Assembly: GCA_964405925.1 (NCBI GenBank)
Contig: CAYOQG010000015.1
Coordinates: forward strand, 1 to 35,464
DNA: 35,464 bases
Reading direction: 5' to 3'
Origin: GCA-020344555 sp964405925
Lineage (GTDB): Bacteria; Planctomycetota; Phycisphaerae; UBA1845
Of the stretch, positions 1 through 8,573 are shown one piece after another; the stretch's first letter is position 1, and every line of letters begins with the position of its first letter. A program made the translations under genes and the position numbers. The notes under the pieces were generated by a model. It did no database searches. It saw nothing but the letters and a program-made list of their open reading frames with translations, and had not been told where the DNA came from.

Positions 1-983
1 AAGACTGGCGGCACCTTTCCGGCACTTCCCTGCAGGGCCGCCAGCGCCGGCTTAACCATCAACTCGAAGCATACGAATGCGCTGGTCGGATTCCCAGGCA
101 GCCCAAAAACGAGCGTGCCCGCCGGTGTCGTCGCAAAAACCAAAGGCCTTCCGGGCTTGATCGCCAGCTTCCGAATATGAAGCCTGGCTCCACACTGCTC
201 TAGGACCTCGGGCACGAAGTCCAACGGGCCAACGGACACGCCGCCGCTAATGCACAGGACGTCAGACTCCAGCCCCCTCATGATGCTCTCGCGCAACAAT
301 CTGCGATCGTCTCGGACCGTACCCAGTGTCACGACGTCGGCATGAGCAGCACGCACGAGCGCCTCGAGCATGTATTGGTTCGAGTTGCGAATCTGCGAAC
401 CGCTCGGTTTTTCATGTACGTCGACCAGTTCGTCTCCGGTCGATAGGATGGCCACTGTCGGACGGCGGTAGACGGTCAGCTCCGACGCCCCGACCGTGGC
501 GGCTGCCCCGATTTCCAGTGGTGTCAAGTGTGTGCCCGGTTTCAGCACGATTTCGCCCGCGGCCGCGTAGGTTGCCCGGGGCGTGATGTACTGACCGGAG
601 GGGGCCGAGACCCCGATCATCACGGTGTCATCGGTCGGTCCCAGTTCGGTCTGTTCGACGGGCACAACCGCATCCGCGCCGCGCGGGATCGGCGCGCCCG
701 TGTTGATCTGAGCCGCCTGTTTCGGCCCCAATGCCCTGTCATCTATGGCCGCACCGGCCGCGACTCGTCCGACGATGCGCAACCTGGCCCCCCCTTCCCG
801 AGTGTCGGTCGAACGAACGGCGTAGCCATCCATCGTCGAACGGTCGAACGGTGGGCAGTCCGCGCCACAAGCCACCGGCGAAGCCAACGTTCGGTATAGT
901 GCCTCCCTAAGCGGACAGAGGAGTGTCGGCCCCGGCTTGATGCGGGCAAACAGAATCTCGTAGGCTTGTTCAATGTCGATCAT
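1..983 (-). CDS. moeA: Molybdopterin molybdenumtransferase MoeA (3' end cut off by window)
   Basis: MoeA inserts molybdate into adenylylated molybdopterin to finish the cytoplasmic molybdenum cofactor. Reading the minus strand from the ATG at 983 gives 327 uninterrupted codons that run off the window edge. Family motifs appear in order: 'PPFDRSTMDGYAV' near residue 47, 'NTGAPIPRGADAVVPVE' near 100, 'STGDELVD', 'SGGVSVGPLDF', 'KPGRPLVF' and 'GLPGNPTSAF'. The usual SGGVSVGEYD is here SGGVSVGPLD, so the Asp is kept but the Glu is not. About 60 to 80 C-terminal residues (domain IV) should lie outside. The gene is divergent from thiS with 185 bp between them. Family assignment is firm; the start is the first ATG giving a complete N-terminus, without a strong ribosome binding site. 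Confidence 0.93.
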   Translation of the reverse strand, partial: MIDIEQAYEILFARIKPGPTLLCPLREALYRTLASPVACGADCPPFDRSTMDGYAVRSTDTREGGARLRIVGRVAAGAAIDDRALGPKQAAQINTGAPIPRGADAVVPVEQTELGPTDDTVMIGVSAPSGQYITPRATYAAAGEIVLKPGTHLTPLEIGAAATVGASELTVYRRPTVAILSTGDELVDVHEKPSGSQIRNSNQYMLEALVRAAHADVVTLGTVRDDRRLLRESIMRGLESDVLCISGGVSVGPLDFVPEVLEQCGARLHIRKLAIKPGRPLVFATTPAGTLVFGLPGNPTSAFVCFELMVKPALAALQGSAGKVPPV

Positions 984-1097
984 CGCGTCACGTGAGCGTA
1001 TCCTACACACGCAGACTCCTCAAGCTAATGGCTGTCACGATTGCTGGTGACACCGCGCATGCTGGTCGAGTCTGCTCGTCACCGTCGGTCCGGTCGA

Positions 1098-1126
1098 TTG
1101 AACCCCCGGCCCGCGCGGTTTATAAT
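1098..1126 (+). promoter_or_regulatory. Sigma-70-type promoter for thiS-thiG
   Basis: A -35 box TTGAAC (1098-1103) and a perfect -10 box TATAAT (1121-1126) are separated by exactly 17 bp. The predicted start near 1133 leaves a leader of about 35 nt before the thiS ATG. That is far too short for a TPP riboswitch, so thiamine control of this operon, if any, is not by that route. Confidence 0.72.
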
Positions 1127-1168
1127 CCCCTGCCGGGGTGAGAACGACAGTAGCTCGCGCGAGAAACC

Positions 1169-1369
1169 ATGCAGGTCACCATAAACGGGAAGATCGAGAC
1201 ATTGACCGACGGAATCACGGTGGCGGGTTTGCTCGCCCAACTCGACCTTGAGCCGATCCGCGTTGCCGTAGAGGTCAACGAGGATCTGGTCCCCCGCAAG
1301 ACCTTCGCCGACACGCCCGTACACGATGGTGACCGGATCGAGATCGTAACTTTTGTAGGGGGCGGATGA
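1169..1369 (+). CDS. thiS: Sulfur carrier protein ThiS
   Basis: ThiS is the ubiquitin-like protein that carries sulfur as a C-terminal thiocarboxylate for thiazole formation in thiamine synthesis. The 66-residue product has the usual family length, a beta-grasp start ('MQVTINGKIETL'), the 'VEVNEDLVPR' segment, and ends in the required Gly-Gly ('VTFVGGG'). Its stop codon overlaps the thiG start (ATGA), so the two are translationally coupled. No strong Shine-Dalgarno precedes the ATG. ThiF, which would adenylate the C-terminus, is not adjacent. Confidence 0.93.
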   Translation: MQVTINGKIETLTDGITVAGLLAQLDLEPIRVAVEVNEDLVPRKTFADTPVHDGDRIEIVTFVGGG

Positions 1370-2205
1370 TGTTTGCAGAACACTATCGCGTTGGATCGTT
1401 CGAGTTTACGTCGCGCTTATTCGTCGGAACCGGGAAGTACTCCGACTTTGACGTGATGAAAGCCGCTCTGGAAGCGTCCCAATGTCAGGTCGTTACCGTG
1501 GCGGTCCGTCGGGACGTGCTCGCCCCCGAGGGTGGCACGAAACCGGACAACATTCTCAATCACCTCGATCTCTCGCGGTACACCGTGCTTCCCAATACTG
1601 CTGGCTGCTTTTCCGCGAAAGACGCTGTGCGATCAGCAAAGCTAAGCCGGGAGCTATTGGAAGGGCTAGACAACCCCGGTGCGCGGTGGGTCAAGGTCGA
1701 GGTCCTTGCCGACAAGAAGACGCTGCTGCCGGATGTCGTGGGAACGCTCGAGGCCACCAAGGAGCTTGTCGATGCCGGCTTCGAGGTCCTGGCATACACG
1801 AACGACGATCCGATCGCCGCAAAGCAGCTTAAGGACGCAGGTGCCACGAGCGTGATGCCGCTCGGGTCGCCGATTGGAAGCGGCCAGGGGATTCTCAATC
1901 CCGTCAACATCAGTCTGTGCCTGGAATACCTCAAGGACGACAATCCAGACTATCCCGTGATCGTCGACGCCGGTGTAGGAACGGCCTCGGATGTCACGGT
2001 AGCCATGGAGATTGGTGCAGACGGCGTCCTTCTCAATACTGGTATCGCTGGTGCCCGGGAACCCGTGCAGATGGCCCGGGCGATGGCCCTCGCGCTCGAG
2101 GCGGGCCGATTGGCCTTTTTGTCCGGTCGCATCCCGCGAAAACGATACGCCAGCGCCTCCTCGCCGACCGATGGCGTCATAACCCCGGCAGCTCGGCGGG
2201 TCTGA
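1366..2205 (+). CDS. thiG: Thiazole synthase ThiG
   Basis: ThiG condenses 1-deoxy-D-xylulose 5-phosphate, dehydroglycine and the sulfur of ThiS thiocarboxylate into the thiazole phosphate of thiamine. It is a cytoplasmic TIM barrel. The 279-residue protein has 'LFVGTGKYSDF' near residue 18, the Schiff-base lysine in 'WVKVEVL' (K110), the phosphate-binding 'PLGSPIGSGQGI' (about 165-176) and 'VDAGVGTASD'. It overlaps thiS by 4 nt. The start could be the first or second of two adjacent ATGs. The last 20 or so residues are rich in Ala, Ser and Arg and extend slightly beyond the usual family end. Confidence 0.95.
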   Translation: MMFAEHYRVGSFEFTSRLFVGTGKYSDFDVMKAALEASQCQVVTVAVRRDVLAPEGGTKPDNILNHLDLSRYTVLPNTAGCFSAKDAVRSAKLSRELLEGLDNPGARWVKVEVLADKKTLLPDVVGTLEATKELVDAGFEVLAYTNDDPIAAKQLKDAGATSVMPLGSPIGSGQGILNPVNISLCLEYLKDDNPDYPVIVDAGVGTASDVTVAMEIGADGVLLNTGIAGAREPVQMARAMALALEAGRLAFLSGRIPRKRYASASSPTDGVITPAARRV

Positions 2206-2356
2206 TCCATCATGGTCGAGGGGAAGGTACGCCCGACTGACAGCCACATTCAGCCAAAGGCCGGCCAAAAGCGGGGTCTTGGACGGAGTGGCACAGGAGC
2301 GGTACCATGACGAGTCGCGCATGCGGACCCGCTCGGCGCAGGATACGTCAGACACC

Positions 2357-3274
2357 ATGATTGTTGACTGCTTTACGCACACTTGGGAATCGGCGGATCA
2401 ACTGGGCCGCTGTGTCCCCTCCTCGACCGGTCGAAGCTCCGATACGGGGGAGTCTGGGGTCATGGCCCGGGCCGGTGCGGGCAGGCACGCGGCTGCCTCT
2501 GACCCGGTTGACGCCACCATCGTGCTCGGGTTCAAGAGCGCATACCTCGACGCAAAGATCGCCAACGATCACGTAGCCTCCTATGTCGGTACGCGCCCCG
2601 ATCGGATGATTGGCTTTGCCGGGATCGACCCGAGCGATCCGAAGGCAGCCATCGCCGAGCTGCATCGTGCCCGTGAGGAGCTCAGGTTGGCGGGTGTGGC
2701 CGTCGCCCCGGCGGCTCAGGATTTTCACCCCAGTGACAGCCAGGCCATGGTTGTCTACGCCGAAGCTGCCCAGCAGCAGATGCCGGTCGTGTTCCACACC
2801 GGGGTCTTCACCGGCTCCGCCACCAAGCTCGAGTACGCTCGGCCGTTTCTGCTCGACGAGATCGCCCGGGAATTACCCGAGCTAAGACTGATCATCGCCC
2901 ACATGGGCTACCCCTGGGTCCACGAGACGCTCGTTTTGCTCGCGAAACACAAGAACGTGTACGCGGAGACGAGTTGGGTGCTTCAGCATCCGTGGGACGC
3001 GTATCAGGCCTTGTTAAGCGCTTGCGAACGAGGAGTGATTGACAAACTCCTTTTCGGCAGTGGCTTCCCCCACGCAGCCGCGTCTCACTGCATCGAGGCA
3101 CTCTACAGTATCAATCACTTGGCTCATGGCACGAACCTGCCCACGATCCCGCGGGAGGCCCTCCGTGGTATTGTCGAGCGCGACACGCTGTCACTGCTCG
3201 GCATCACCGGGTCAAGGCCGCAGACTCAGCTCCAGACAGCTCCGACAGTCGGCGACGAGGACATGGATACGTAG
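2357..3274 (+). CDS. Amidohydrolase_2-like TIM-barrel protein with altered metal site
   Basis: The 305-residue product matches the Amidohydrolase_2 layout: an N-terminal 'IVDCFTHTW', a mid-barrel 'PVVFHTG' (H147), 'LIIAHMGYPW' (H182), then 'LLFGSGFPH'. Family members normally begin with an HxH pair and use an Asp in 'FGSDFP'. Here the first His position is Phe (F6) and the Asp position is Gly (G236). Both are clear in the DNA, so normal metal catalysis is doubtful. Residues 17-50 form a Ser/Gly/Ala-rich insertion after the first strand. The ATG at 2357 is preferred because 'MIVDC' is the typical start of the family; an in-frame ATG at 2321 is also possible. The gene follows thiG by 151 bp on the same strand. 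Substrate unknown. Confidence 0.75.
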   Translation: MIVDCFTHTWESADQLGRCVPSSTGRSSDTGESGVMARAGAGRHAAASDPVDATIVLGFKSAYLDAKIANDHVASYVGTRPDRMIGFAGIDPSDPKAAIAELHRAREELRLAGVAVAPAAQDFHPSDSQAMVVYAEAAQQQMPVVFHTGVFTGSATKLEYARPFLLDEIARELPELRLIIAHMGYPWVHETLVLLAKHKNVYAETSWVLQHPWDAYQALLSACERGVIDKLLFGSGFPHAAASHCIEALYSINHLAHGTNLPTIPREALRGIVERDTLSLLGITGSRPQTQLQTAPTVGDEDMDT

Positions 3275-3522
3275 CGTCTCGAGTTCCCCCCCGATCACCG
3301 CCGTCCATTCACCACCGTGACTTCCAATCTCAAGGAACGCCTACGCGCCTTGAGCGCGTGCCACGGCTCCGCCAATCGCGGTTCCAACCACCCTGCCCTC
3401 AGGTGTGCACTGAGTGTGTGTAACGACGGACTCGTGCCACACACCAGACACACGCATCTACTGGGCCGCGTCTACCACCCCGACAGGTAACCCTTGACGC
3501 TACCATGCGCCTCCTACCCGAG
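3275..3522. other. Intergenic region, nothing recognised
   Basis: This stretch between the amidohydrolase-like gene and the hairpins ending the lipoprotein gene shows no convincing coding frame, RNA gene or promoter. Open frames crossing it are short and continue as shadows of the lipoprotein gene. Confidence 0.5.
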
Positions 3523-3562
3523 GCGCGTCAGGTCATGACGCGGCGCGTCATGCCTGACGCGC
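3523..3562. repeat. Long inverted repeat (hairpin) beyond the lipoprotein terminator
   Basis: The left arm (3523-3541, GCGCGTCAGGTCATGACGC) pairs with the right arm (3545-3562) over 18 bp with one bulged base and a 3-nt loop. It lies immediately beyond the T-tract of the minus-strand terminator, so transcripts that read through would meet a second strong hairpin. No T-run follows it on either strand. It may be a back-up terminator or a transcript-end stabiliser. Confidence 0.6.
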
Positions 3563-3564
3563 GC

Positions 3565-3600
3565 AAAAAGGAACCCGGTGGCGCTAACCACCGGGCTCCT
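3565..3600 (-). terminator. Rho-independent terminator of the large lipoprotein gene
   Basis: On the minus strand a stem AGGA-CCCGGTGG / CCACCGGG-TCCT (12 paired bases with one mismatch, 6-nt loop at 3582-3587) is followed at once by TTTTT (3565-3569 read in complement). It begins 62 nt past the stop codon at 3663. This is a textbook intrinsic terminator and supports the lipoprotein gene being a separate transcription unit end. Confidence 0.85.
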
Positions 3601-3662
3601 CAAACTGAACCTACGTTGCCCTACGCATGGCCCTCATCCTCAGGCCATGCGTCACAAATCAA

Positions 3663-6600
3663 TTACTGGAAGTTCGAGTTCACGAACCCACCAACGGTCA
3701 CGCCGCCATTGATGATGGCCACGAGCTTGAAGTCGGCCGCATCATCGATGTTCGTATCCACGTCAGCGTCTTCCTGGATGAAGTAGATGTAGGCGTTGCC
3801 GCTCTGGTAGGCGATCATGATCAGATCGTCACCATCAGTGTTTACCGCCGGAACGCAGGCCGTCGTGCCCGACGTAGCGCCGCACGCACTCAGCAACAAC
3901 GTGCCGTCAAGACCTCCCGCGGCATCCAGATCGACGCCGGCGGAAAACTCCCAGGAGAGTTCCATGATCGCCGCCGTGCCGTTGTACGTCGGCGCCGCGA
4001 CCGGCGTTGTAACCACCTGCAGCTCCGTGGCGGCAGCGCCATCGGACAGGTCGCCGTCATCAGTCACGTTTCCAAAACGGATGGCGTCCGTCTCGTTGGT
4101 GGCCGAGTAGGTCGTCCCGTCGATCGTCATCCCGGAACAGGTGACACGGTTCGCGGCGAGCAACGCTGCTGCGGCGAGGTCCTCGAGATCGAGAATATCG
4201 CTGCCTGTGCCGACGTTGGCCGAGTCAATGCCCGCACCGGGCTGAATCACGTCGTTACCTGTTCCAGAACTGAGCGAGTCGGTTCCGGCCGACCCTTCAA
4301 TGGTGTCGTTTCCACTGCCGGTCGTGATCGTCGTTCCACCGGTTGCGACGGTCGGGGTTGCCAAGGCCATGGTGAAGTCGTGGGCGAAGCTGCCCGCGTT
4401 GATCGAGCGGGCGGTTACGGCGCCCGTAAAGCTGATCGCCTCATCACCGGCAACCAGGACCGACACGCCGGGGCTGTCCGGCATGGTGAAAGCTGCGCCG
4501 AAGTCGTTCACCCCGGTGCCGCCGTCCGCCGCCGACCCGTCGTAGTCGCGGTACGAGTTGAGATTCAGCGTCTCGACTCCTGTGAGCGTCACCGCCCCGA
4601 CGAAGTCGGAGTCATACAGATTCATGGTGAGGCTGTCCGTGGTCGCCAGGCCGGTGATCGAGGCCCCGAACGTCCCGGCCGAGTCCTTCGCTGCCCCGCG
4701 CTTCCCAAAGTTGATCGTCGTCCCCGACTCAACCTGGATGTTACCGTTGGTCGAGCCGAGCGGGAGGTTCACCGTGGTGATCGTGCCGTGGTAGACGGTC
4801 TTCACCGGGGTACCCGCGGCGGCGGCCAGGGCGTCCGAGATGGTCATTGTCTGGAAGTTCGAGATGTTGGTAAGGGCTTCCGTCTGGGCGTTGTCAGCAT
4901 CGGCCGAGAGCAGCGAAAGTGTGTTCGTCCCACCCTTGCCATCCAGCGTGTCGGCAACCGTGAAGTCCGCAGCGCTGAAGCGGAAGGCGTCGTTGCCGCT
5001 ACCGCCGGTCGCCGTGATCGTCCCACCGGCGCCGAAGAGAATGTCGACACCCCCGGTGTTGGTGCACGTATCACCCGTTCCGCAAGCATCAAACGTAACC
5101 ACGTTATTGCCCCACGCGGTGGGGATTCGCAGCGATCCCGAACCGCTGAAGTTCACCGTCGTAAGCGAGGTGCCCGTCGCCTGGGCAATGGCCCCCACCT
5201 CGCACGCACCCGATACCGAAACGTTCAAGGTCTCGACGCCATTGGTGGTCCCGCTAGTGAGGGTCATGAGTGCGGTGGTCTCGTTGTTGCACGTACTGCC
5301 GGGGCAATCCTGGGCCGCGTCAACCAGACAGGGCTCGCCCGCGTTGGCCCCGCCAGCGCAGGTACCCTCGGTGGCGGTGATGTTCGTGAAGCTCATATTC
5401 ATCGCATCAGCCGTTCCGCTCGTCGCCGCCGTGGTGAACCCTACGTTCACGCCCCCGGCGCTAGTTTCCAGACCGACGTCCACCACATTCTTCAGGTTGT
5501 TCACGATCAAGGCAATTCCGTTGGTTCCGGAAATGCTATTGACATTAGTTACACCGGTGAAGTTCGTGCCGTTGATCGTGGTGGCCGCGGTGCCCAGGTC
5601 CGTGAAGTTCAACGTCTCGATGCTCGTGAGCGTCGCGTTGACCGTCGCGGCAGCAGCCAAGTTGAAATCGGCGTTGAGCTCGTCATCCCCATCACCGCCG
5701 TTCGCGGCATCCGAAGTCTGGAACGTCGGGATGCTCGTGCCAGTTGGGGCGTTGAACTCGACTGGGGCGTCGAACATGTCGTTCCCACCCGTGCCGGAGA
5801 GATCATCCACGCCGAGCGTGAAGTAAATGTGCTCGCCCGGCGCCTCGGTGCACTCGTTCAGATCTTCGTCGCACGTCTCCGGCGCAGTGCAAGGATCACC
5901 GCTCGCCACGCAGACCCCAAGATCGGTGTCACAGCTTTCGACACCCGTGCAGTAAAGACCATCATCTTCGCAGTCGGCGTCGGTCGTGCACGGTGTACCC
6001 GGGATGCACCCGTCATTCTCGTCGTCGCAAGCATCCGGTACACACGGATCACCGGTATGGTAGCAAGCGTCCGTCTCCTCGCTGCAAGCCTCATCGCCGT
6101 TGCAGTACAGCCCGTCATCCGGACACGGATCGTCACCGGCCTCACAAATCCCGTCTACGCAAACCTCGACACCGTTGCAGAACACGTCATCATCGCAGTC
6201 GGCATCCACGTCACAGATGTCGATGCAGGTGCCGGTGGCCTCGTCGCACTCCTGGGTATCCGGATCACACGGGTCCCCTGCGGAGACGCAGTCGCCCGTA
6301 GCCTCGTCACAGGTCTCAACGCCGGTGCAGAACAGCCCGTCATCGCAATCCACGGCTGTCCCAGCACAAACGCCGCCGGAGCAGACATCGTCATCCGTGC
6401 ACAGATCGCCATCATCACACGCGGCTGTGTTGTTCGTGTACACACATTCGCCGGTCGCGGTATCGCAAGCATCATCCGTGCACACGTCGTCATCGTCGCA
6501 AACGACATCCGCGCACAGATCCACGCACTCACCGGTCTCCGGATCGCACACCTCTCCCTCTGCGCATTCGACTGGCGTGTTGACCGCAACGGGATTGTTG

Positions 6601-6764
6601 TCTGCGTCGAGTTCGCACGTGTCGACCGTGCAGAGGTCCCCGTCGTCTGGGTCAAAGCTCGTGCAGGGGTTAGCAAACGGACACCCCGTCACAAACACCA
6701 GCATGGCAAACACGCCACAAAGCGTGCCCCAGTAAGACACTCGTTTCAGGTTCATACTTAGCAT
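3663..6764 (-). CDS. Large cysteine-rich, S-layer/RTX-like surface lipoprotein
   Basis: The 1033-residue product starts at the ATG at 6764, which has GGAGG nine bases upstream; a second in-frame ATG lies at 6755. A hydrophobic signal ends in the lipobox 'LVFVTGC' with Cys28 as the lipidation site. Residues of about 30-305 are a run of Asp- and Cys-rich units of the type 'DDGLFCTGVETCD..TGDCVSAGDPC', roughly 40 residues each. The remainder is Thr/Asn/Gly-rich with recurring 'SIETLNFTD'-like beta units as in Caulobacter-type S-layer proteins. Near residues 813-854 there is an RTX-like calcium-binding stretch ('GSGNDTIEGSAGTDSLSSGTGNDV'). The C-terminus ends 'NGGVTVGGFVNSNFQ'. Inferred role: a calcium-binding cell-surface or S-layer-like protein anchored by lipid. 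Lipid anchor plus RTX repeats is an unusual pairing. No secretion system is adjacent. Confidence 0.85.
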   Translation of the reverse strand: MLSMNLKRVSYWGTLCGVFAMLVFVTGCPFANPCTSFDPDDGDLCTVDTCELDADNNPVAVNTPVECAEGEVCDPETGECVDLCADVVCDDDDVCTDDACDTATGECVYTNNTAACDDGDLCTDDDVCSGGVCAGTAVDCDDGLFCTGVETCDEATGDCVSAGDPCDPDTQECDEATGTCIDICDVDADCDDDVFCNGVEVCVDGICEAGDDPCPDDGLYCNGDEACSEETDACYHTGDPCVPDACDDENDGCIPGTPCTTDADCEDDGLYCTGVESCDTDLGVCVASGDPCTAPETCDEDLNECTEAPGEHIYFTLGVDDLSGTGGNDMFDAPVEFNAPTGTSIPTFQTSDAANGGDGDDELNADFNLAAAATVNATLTSIETLNFTDLGTAATTINGTNFTGVTNVNSISGTNGIALIVNNLKNVVDVGLETSAGGVNVGFTTAATSGTADAMNMSFTNITATEGTCAGGANAGEPCLVDAAQDCPGSTCNNETTALMTLTSGTTNGVETLNVSVSGACEVGAIAQATGTSLTTVNFSGSGSLRIPTAWGNNVVTFDACGTGDTCTNTGGVDILFGAGGTITATGGSGNDAFRFSAADFTVADTLDGKGGTNTLSLLSADADNAQTEALTNISNFQTMTISDALAAAAGTPVKTVYHGTITTVNLPLGSTNGNIQVESGTTINFGKRGAAKDSAGTFGASITGLATTDSLTMNLYDSDFVGAVTLTGVETLNLNSYRDYDGSAADGGTGVNDFGAAFTMPDSPGVSVLVAGDEAISFTGAVTARSINAGSFAHDFTMALATPTVATGGTTITTGSGNDTIEGSAGTDSLSSGTGNDVIQPGAGIDSANVGTGSDILDLEDLAAAALLAANRVTCSGMTIDGTTYSATNETDAIRFGNVTDDGDLSDGAAATELQVVTTPVAAPTYNGTAAIMELSWEFSAGVDLDAAGGLDGTLLLSACGATSGTTACVPAVNTDGDDLIMIAYQSGNAYIYFIQEDADVDTNIDDAADFKLVAIINGGVTVGGFVNSNFQ

Positions 6765-7646
6765 CCTAATTGACCTCCAGAAAAGAGTCTGTGGCGTGTT
6801 CCGTATCACACGCAGATCGTTCAATCACTACTTACGAAAATCCAAAACCATCTCTTGTGGTCCACGCCCCGAATGATCCGAGGACAAAAGTCCACAACAG
6901 ATGCTTACCGCATAATGAAAACGCGAGCAATCTTCGTTCGGCCACCGCTGCCAAACAGCGATTCATCTCCCTCGTCGGTTCCGAACCCCGCAGCGCCTTC
7001 CGATTTGGGGGCGCTCGTCACCCGGACCACGCGCCTGGTCCTGGGCGACTGCCTCCTGCGGCGCTGCCGCATCCGCGCTTAAACTCCCTTGTATCAAAGC
7101 GCGAGCTCCGAGGAACACAGCGGGCGAATTGTAGGAATTGGCCCAGGCAAGTCAACCGCCAATCCTAAAAGATTTCGCCCTGCGCACAGCTTCGCACACC
7201 CGGCTTTTCCGGCCGCGCACGCGCGAAACAGCGGTTTCTCGGTGTCACCACCGGAAGGTGATATACAACCGTTGAGTCGTCATCGGCCCCACCGGCGCTT
7301 CATCTTGAACATTTGCAGGCGAAAAGCAGTCCGGCACCGGACATCCTGCTCGAATACCTACCGAGCACGCTCCCGCCCCGCGCGCCCTGCGTGAGCTGAA
7401 TTGGACTCCTGGTGCTGCCTTAATCTATTGACATCAACGGGATTACGGCTGAACAGCCGTTCTTTTCACAGGTGCGGCGAGGCCTCCCCAGCCGGGTCGG
7501 TGGGTGCAAGGCACACATGCTGGCGCGATCAGCCTCCGGCAGGCATATGGAAGTGGGCGGGTGCCTTCCTGAGGCGAGGCACGGGATCTGCCCTGATAGG
7601 GGCGCGACGCAGGTGCACCCACGGTTTGCTGTTTATCCATTCCACC
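6765..7646. other. Gene-free region between the surface lipoprotein and the coaB end
   Basis: Nearly 900 bases contain no frame that I believe. The short open frames are compositionally unlike the neighbours' proteins and have no ribosome binding sites or family motifs. The left end must hold the lipoprotein promoter, but I see no good -35/-10 pair. A short perfect hairpin (ACGGCT/AGCCGT, 7445-7460) followed by TCTTTT lies here, with no plus-strand gene upstream that would need it. Confidence 0.5.
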
Positions 7647-7685
7647 AAAAAGCCCGGCCGCAGTGTCTACCCCAGGCTACCGGGC
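7647..7685 (-). terminator. Probable terminator of the tpiA-coaB operon
   Basis: On the minus strand an imperfect stem (GCCCGG..GCC at 7675-7685 pairing with GGCCGGGC at 7652-7659, with a small bulge) is followed by TTTTT (7647-7651 in complement). It is about 200 nt beyond the coaB stop. The loop is rather long (15 nt), which lowers confidence. Confidence 0.42.
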
Positions 7686-7881
7686 GGTCCCATTCTGGGT
7701 CCCCGTCGGGCGGACAATGTTCACGGATTTCTGGCGTTTCATCACCTCGCCAGCGGGTCGCGCTGGGGATGACGACCCTCCATGCGTCGTCGAGCACCAT
7801 AGTAATAGTAAGCAGACACCTTGCCGGTGCTTGCCGGACACGCGAACGCAAGGCCCTCGATCAAAGAGTGACATTACCAAG

Positions 7882-8517
7882 TCACTGCGTGCAGGCTTTC
7901 CGATAGAGCGACTCAGCCATTTCAATGATTGCGACCGCGAGCTGCGCTTTTGTGCCCGACACAGGATTGAGCCAACCCCGATCGGCTCGAAGGATCTCGA
8001 TCGTACCCGACTCACTTCCCACGTTGCCCAGATCGTTGAGCACCATGGCGTCGCAGTGCTTCCGCTGGAGCTTCGATTCCGCGTTCTTATGATGATCATG
8101 ATCCTCCATGGCGAAGCCGATCACCACACGGCTGCCCTTGATCCTTCCCAGATGCATGAGGATATCCTCAGTTGGCTGCAACTGGATCGTCCGCGGGCGA
8201 CTCTGTTTCTTGAGCTTGTGAGTCTGTTGCCTTGCAGGGCGGTAATCACATACCGCAGCCGTCATGACCAGACATTCGCACTTGTCAAACAGAGATGCGA
8301 CGGTCGCAAACATCTCGCGAGCGTTGACCACAACGACAAACTCAACACCCTTGGGCCTGGGCAAATCGACAGGCCCAGACACCAAAACGACATCATGGCC
8401 ACGCCGGACGGCCTCTTCAGCGATCGCGTAACCCATCCTTCCGCTTGAGGGGTTGGAGATGAATCGGACGGAATCGAAGTACTCGCGCGTCGGACCTGCA
8501 GTGACGAGGATACGCAT
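7882..8517 (-). CDS. coaB: Phosphopantothenate-cysteine ligase (CoaB, stand-alone)
   Basis: CoaB joins cysteine to 4'-phosphopantothenate in coenzyme A synthesis. The 211-residue protein starts with the nucleotide-binding 'VTAGPTREYFDSVRFI', then 'SNPSSGRMGYAIAEEA', 'MTAAVCDYRPA' (the catalytic Asn/Asp region), the lysine-rich 'HKLKK', 'TEDIL' and 'VIGFAMED'. In most bacteria this domain is fused behind CoaC. Here it is a separate gene starting 56 nt after the coaC stop on the same strand, in the order the fusion would have. It has no strong Shine-Dalgarno. It is the last gene of the operon. Confidence 0.9.
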   Translation of the reverse strand: MRILVTAGPTREYFDSVRFISNPSSGRMGYAIAEEAVRRGHDVVLVSGPVDLPRPKGVEFVVVVNAREMFATVASLFDKCECLVMTAAVCDYRPARQQTHKLKKQSRPRTIQLQPTEDILMHLGRIKGSRVVIGFAMEDHDHHKNAESKLQRKHCDAMVLNDLGNVGSESGTIEILRADRGWLNPVSGTKAQLAVAIIEMAESLYRKACTQ

Positions 8518-8573
8518 GGCGTCAAGGATTTACAATGGCAACTGGCGAAAGAACGTGGACAAACGGTCGTCAA

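Noticed and set aside
1127..1168. TPP riboswitch before thiS
   Set aside because: The predicted leader is only about 35 nt and lacks the conserved CUGAGA-type core, so a riboswitch cannot fit.
3627..6761. Plus-strand open frame of over 1000 codons
   Set aside because: It is an exact antisense shadow of the surface lipoprotein. The minus-strand frame has a lipobox, cysteine repeats, a ribosome binding site and a terminator, whereas the plus-strand translation has no family pattern.
7445..7466. Perfect 6-bp hairpin with TCTTTT as a plus-strand terminator
   Set aside because: No plus-strand gene ends upstream, and the stem is short; chance is likely.
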